From Lentimicrobiaceae bacterium (GTDB taxonomy: Bacteria; Bacteroidota; Bacteroidia; Bacteroidales; Lentimicrobiaceae), in contig JACJXH010000001.1 in the NCBI GenBank assembly GCA_020636745.1, positions 434,001 to 498,000 on the forward strand: a DNA stretch of 64,000 nt. The letters are read 5' to 3'. The translations under genes were made by a program, and so were the position numbers. The notes beneath the pieces are model-generated. The model ran no database searches, was not told the origin of the DNA, and worked only from the letters and a program-made list of their open reading frames with translations. Position 1 is the stretch's first letter. The number at the start of each line of letters is the position of its first letter. Shown piece by piece: positions 61,487 to 64,000 of the stretch.

Positions 61487-63349
61487 ATGAAAAAATTAGT
61501 ACTCATTACTTTGTCATTGGCTATTAGTGCTGGAGTTATGGCACAGCAAGCCCGCATCAAAGCAACCAGAGCCATGCAAAACATTGCTATTAAAAAAACG
61601 GCTGCAATTGATGAAACTACAAATTTACAAACTACCGTTAATCCTTATGTATCTTCAAGGATAGTTCCATCAGAAGCTGAAATTGGTGGAACTGTTTATG
61701 ATCTGCAGTCAAATGCATCAAGTCCTTCAAACAGGATTCAATTATTTGATGACGGAACTATTGGCGCAACATGGACACGCGGCACAGGGCCTACAGAATA
61801 CACTGACAGGGGTACTGGTTACAATTACTTCAATGGAGCTGATTGGGGCCCTGCACCAACTAATCGTATTGAAGTTGCCCGTTCTGGCTGGCCTGCATAT
61901 ACAGCATGTGGCCCTAACGGTGAAGCCTTTGTTTCACACGTTTCAGGAACAGCTGGCCTTACTTTTGTTAAAAGAGAAACCAAAGGAACCGGTGCATGGA
62001 CTGAAAGTGTAATTGCACCTCCTTCAGGAGCTTCCGGATTATTGTGGCCTCGTATGGTTGCCAGCGGACCTGACAATATGTATTTACATGTTTTTGCATT
62101 AACAGCTCCAACCGGTAATGGTGGAACTGTTTTTGAAGGACAGGATGGTGCTGTAGTTTATTCTCGTTCAACCGATGCCGGAGCCACCTGGTCAACCCCT
62201 GTGGTTCTTGATGGTATGGGCGCTGATTATTATGTTAAGTTTGGCGGCGATTCATATTCACTTAGTGCTAAAGGTGATAATGTGGCTTTCCTTATGACCG
62301 ACAACTGGACTGATATGTTTTTCTTGAAATCTTCAGATAATGGTGAAAATTGGGAGAAAACAATTCTTTGGGAGCACCCGATTCCAATGTGGAACAATAC
62401 CCCATCCATTGATAGTATTTATTGCCCTGATGGAGCTGGTCATGCAACTTTTGATAATACAGGTAAGTTACATGTTGTTTTTGGGATAAATAGGTCTTAC
62501 TATGATACAGACGGTAGCTGGTTCCCATTTGTAGATGGACTTGCATATTGGAATGAGGATATGGAAACTTTTACAGGTGGAGATCAGGTTAATATACTAA
62601 ATCCAGATAATGTTTTCGAAATGGGAAATCTGATCGGTTATATGCTTGATTTAAATAATAACGGAGATTTGGATTTTGTTTGTTTTCAAAACGAATGTAT
62701 TGGAAATTATGAGCTCTCGCCAACGAGTATGCCACAGATTGTAATTGATGATCTGAATCAGGTATTTGTTGTATTTACTTCTGTTACTGAAGGTTTTGAC
62801 AATGGTTCACAGCAATACAGACATCTGTGGGCTCGTACATCACCTGATGGTGGTACAACCTGGGGAGAATTTTATCATTTGTCAGAAGATATTATCCATA
62901 TTCTCGATGAGTGTGTTTTCCCATCAGCAGCTAGTGCAAGTGATGAGTTTATTCATGTTTTATATCAGGCTGATTCAGAACCAGGTCTTGCAGTTCGTGG
63001 TGACGAAGATGCTCCGGGTGAAAATATCATGTACTACATGCAGATTGCTAAAAGTGAGGTGATTGGTGTTCACAATGGTGGCGTTAAGGTGAAAGAATTA
63101 AAAGTTTCACAGAACTATCCGAATCCATTCAATAAAACAACATCCATCGATGTTAGTCTTGCTGGCAACTCAAACGTAAGTGTTGAAGTTTCTACCATTA
63201 CAGGTCAGAAAGTGATGTCAACTTCTTATGGAACATATTCAGAAGGAACTCATAGAATTGATATCAGCTCTGATCTTAAAGCTGGTATTTATTTTTATAC
63301 TGTTAGAGCCGGTGAAAATTCATTTACTGGAAAAATGACTGTTCTGTAG
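61487..63349 (+). CDS. Secreted Asp-box protein with T9SS type A sorting domain (copy B1)
   Basis: About 620 residues from the ATG at 61487, where the signal peptide begins (KKLVLITLSLAISAGVMAQ). The body carries Asp-box-like repeats (STDAGATWS, SSDNGENWEK, SPDGGTTWGE) consistent with a beta-propeller, and a YDLQSNASSPSNR start shared with the next gene. The C terminus is a type A sorting domain (YPNPFNKTTSIDVSL...GIYFYTVRAG...GKMTVL). Related to copies A1/A2 in layout, but a distinct subfamily. Substrate unknown. Confidence 0.85.
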   Translation: MKKLVLITLSLAISAGVMAQQARIKATRAMQNIAIKKTAAIDETTNLQTTVNPYVSSRIVPSEAEIGGTVYDLQSNASSPSNRIQLFDDGTIGATWTRGTGPTEYTDRGTGYNYFNGADWGPAPTNRIEVARSGWPAYTACGPNGEAFVSHVSGTAGLTFVKRETKGTGAWTESVIAPPSGASGLLWPRMVASGPDNMYLHVFALTAPTGNGGTVFEGQDGAVVYSRSTDAGATWSTPVVLDGMGADYYVKFGGDSYSLSAKGDNVAFLMTDNWTDMFFLKSSDNGENWEKTILWEHPIPMWNNTPSIDSIYCPDGAGHATFDNTGKLHVVFGINRSYYDTDGSWFPFVDGLAYWNEDMETFTGGDQVNILNPDNVFEMGNLIGYMLDLNNNGDLDFVCFQNECIGNYELSPTSMPQIVIDDLNQVFVVFTSVTEGFDNGSQQYRHLWARTSPDGGTTWGEFYHLSEDIIHILDECVFPSAASASDEFIHVLYQADSEPGLAVRGDEDAPGENIMYYMQIAKSEVIGVHNGGVKVKELKVSQNYPNPFNKTTSIDVSLAGNSNVSVEVSTITGQKVMSTSYGTYSEGTHRIDISSDLKAGIYFYTVRAGENSFTGKMTVL

Positions 63350-63363
63350 TCATTAGCAGCTTA

Positions 63364-63404
63364 AAAAAAAATGGCAGCCGTAATATTGCGGCTGCCTTTT
63401 TTTT
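63364..63404 (+). terminator. Intrinsic terminator after copy B1
   Basis: GGCAGCCG and CGGCTGCC form a perfect 8-bp stem with an 8-nt loop, flanked by A- and T-tracts. Confidence 0.9.
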
Positions 63405-63445
63405 ATATTAATAGATAATGTCTTGAATTATAATCATTACTTTAG

Positions 63446-63453
63446 TATTTTTG
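63446..63453 (+). promoter_or_regulatory. Candidate -7 element for copy B2
   Basis: TATTTTTG fits TAnnTTTG, 39 bp before the ATG at 63493. Confidence 0.45.
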
Positions 63454-63492
63454 TAAATCATCAATTATTAATGTATCACTAAACAAAAGACA

Positions 63493-64000
63493 ATGAAAAG
63501 ACAGTTACTCTTATCCTGCATTTTTATGCTTGGTTGGTCGTTGACTGTCAGAAATATGTAAAGATGCCCAAGCAATTGAAAGATATTTCAGCGCCTGATA
63601 TGAAATCGGTGCGAGAAGCAGTAAACCCGCTTATTTTGCCAGCCAATGCCTATGTAAGAAGTGGCAGAGTGATCGACGAATTTGAATTGGGTACAACCTA
63701 CTATGATCTTCAGTCAAACACTTCGGCTCCTGCCAACCGTTTTTATCGTTATGAAGATGGAACCATGGCTGCTGTATGGACCAGAGGAATGAACACTGCA
63801 GGTTATGCCGATCGCGGTACCGGCTACAACTATTTTAATGGTGCCGATTGGGGGCCTGCTCCTACTGCCCGTATTGAAACACAACGCACAGGCTGGCCAA
63901 CTTATGCCCCACAGGGTACAGGCGAATTGGTGGCAGCCCATCACAATACTGCCGGGCTGGTTGTTAGCCGCCGCGATACCCGTGGCAGTGGCCCCTGGTC
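63493..64000 (+). pseudogene. Copy B2: T9SS-type secreted protein, frameshifted at the signal-peptide end, truncated by window edge
   Basis: The ATG at 63493 opens a signal peptide (KRQLLLSCIFMLGWSLT) but that frame hits TAA at 63559. A different frame then continues open to the window end and is clearly similar to copy B1: YDLQSN, WTRG, DRGTGYNYFNGADWGPAPT and GWPTY. Around 63547, the sequence reads act-gtcag; one extra C (act-gct-cag) would join both frames and give SLT-A-Q, a normal signal-peptidase site. So the gene has lost one base, or the assembly has an error. An internal ATG at 63564 would give a product without a signal peptide. Confidence 0.75.

Noticed and set aside
1..64000. CRISPR arrays, tRNA or rRNA genes, phage or IS elements
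   Set aside because: No regularly spaced direct repeats, cloverleaf-like sequences, integrase, transposase or phage structural genes were seen by eye.

Overview
This window looks like a chromosome segment of a Bacteroidota species, probably class Bacteroidia. The evidence is a SusC/SusD pair, type IX secretion (T9SS) C-terminal sorting domains of types A and B, a DUF4271-hemD-rnpA-yidD-S41 protease gene order, and promoter-like TTTG-N~20-TAnnTTTG elements in place of -35/-10 boxes. Shine-Dalgarno sequences are mostly absent. The pta, hbd and ackA genes suggest fermentative, acid-forming metabolism. I see no tRNA, rRNA, CRISPR array, insertion sequence or prophage.

Layout. 1-5974 (minus): a housekeeping and envelope run, DUF4271 protein, hemD, rnpA, yidD, S41 protease, O-antigen ligase-like protein and the start of cytidine deaminase. 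6396-9638 (plus): pta, a 3-hydroxyacyl-CoA dehydrogenase and ackA. 9700-14096 (minus): YebC-like regulator, then a GIN-domain barrel protein, an anti-sigma-like protein and an ECF sigma factor that read as one stress or envelope unit. 14263-16957 (plus): sensor kinase and response regulator. Then come lepA (minus), gapA (plus), a large T9SS type B adhesin-like protein (minus), a RelA/SpoT enzyme, a Fur-family regulator, purA, and ccmB-ccmC-ccmD-ccmE (plus). ccmD (49 codons) is too short for most ORF callers.

29475-39870: a lipoprotein and a patatin-like lipase (minus), rocD (plus), a MATE exporter preceded by what looks like a leader-peptide attenuator, a SusD/SusC pair and a small membrane protein. 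39957-48387 (minus): two HAL-family lyases, and an apparent ettA - SatD-like - DUF3307 - WbuC cupin - hisS run with two ATGA start/stop overlaps and a striking array of evenly spaced palindromes between the SatD-like and DUF3307 genes. 48480-55122 (minus): a TPR sensor kinase, two glycosyltransferases and an LptF/LptG-family permease. 55659-64000 (plus): a GNAT-like protein and four tandem secreted T9SS type A proteins in two paralogous pairs. The last is cut by the window edge and carries a frameshift exactly at its signal-peptide cleavage region.

The most notable candidates are: (1) the SatD-like regulator, whose N-terminal domain keeps two Asp residues at the spacing of class III nucleotide cyclase metal ligands, next to three 20-bp operator-like sites phased at 29 bp; (2) the MATE leader, with mutually exclusive hairpins; (3) a CcmE with a CxxxY heme-attachment motif; (4) a HAL-family lyase that has lost the histidine-specific active-site residues; and (5) the frameshifted secreted-protein paralog.
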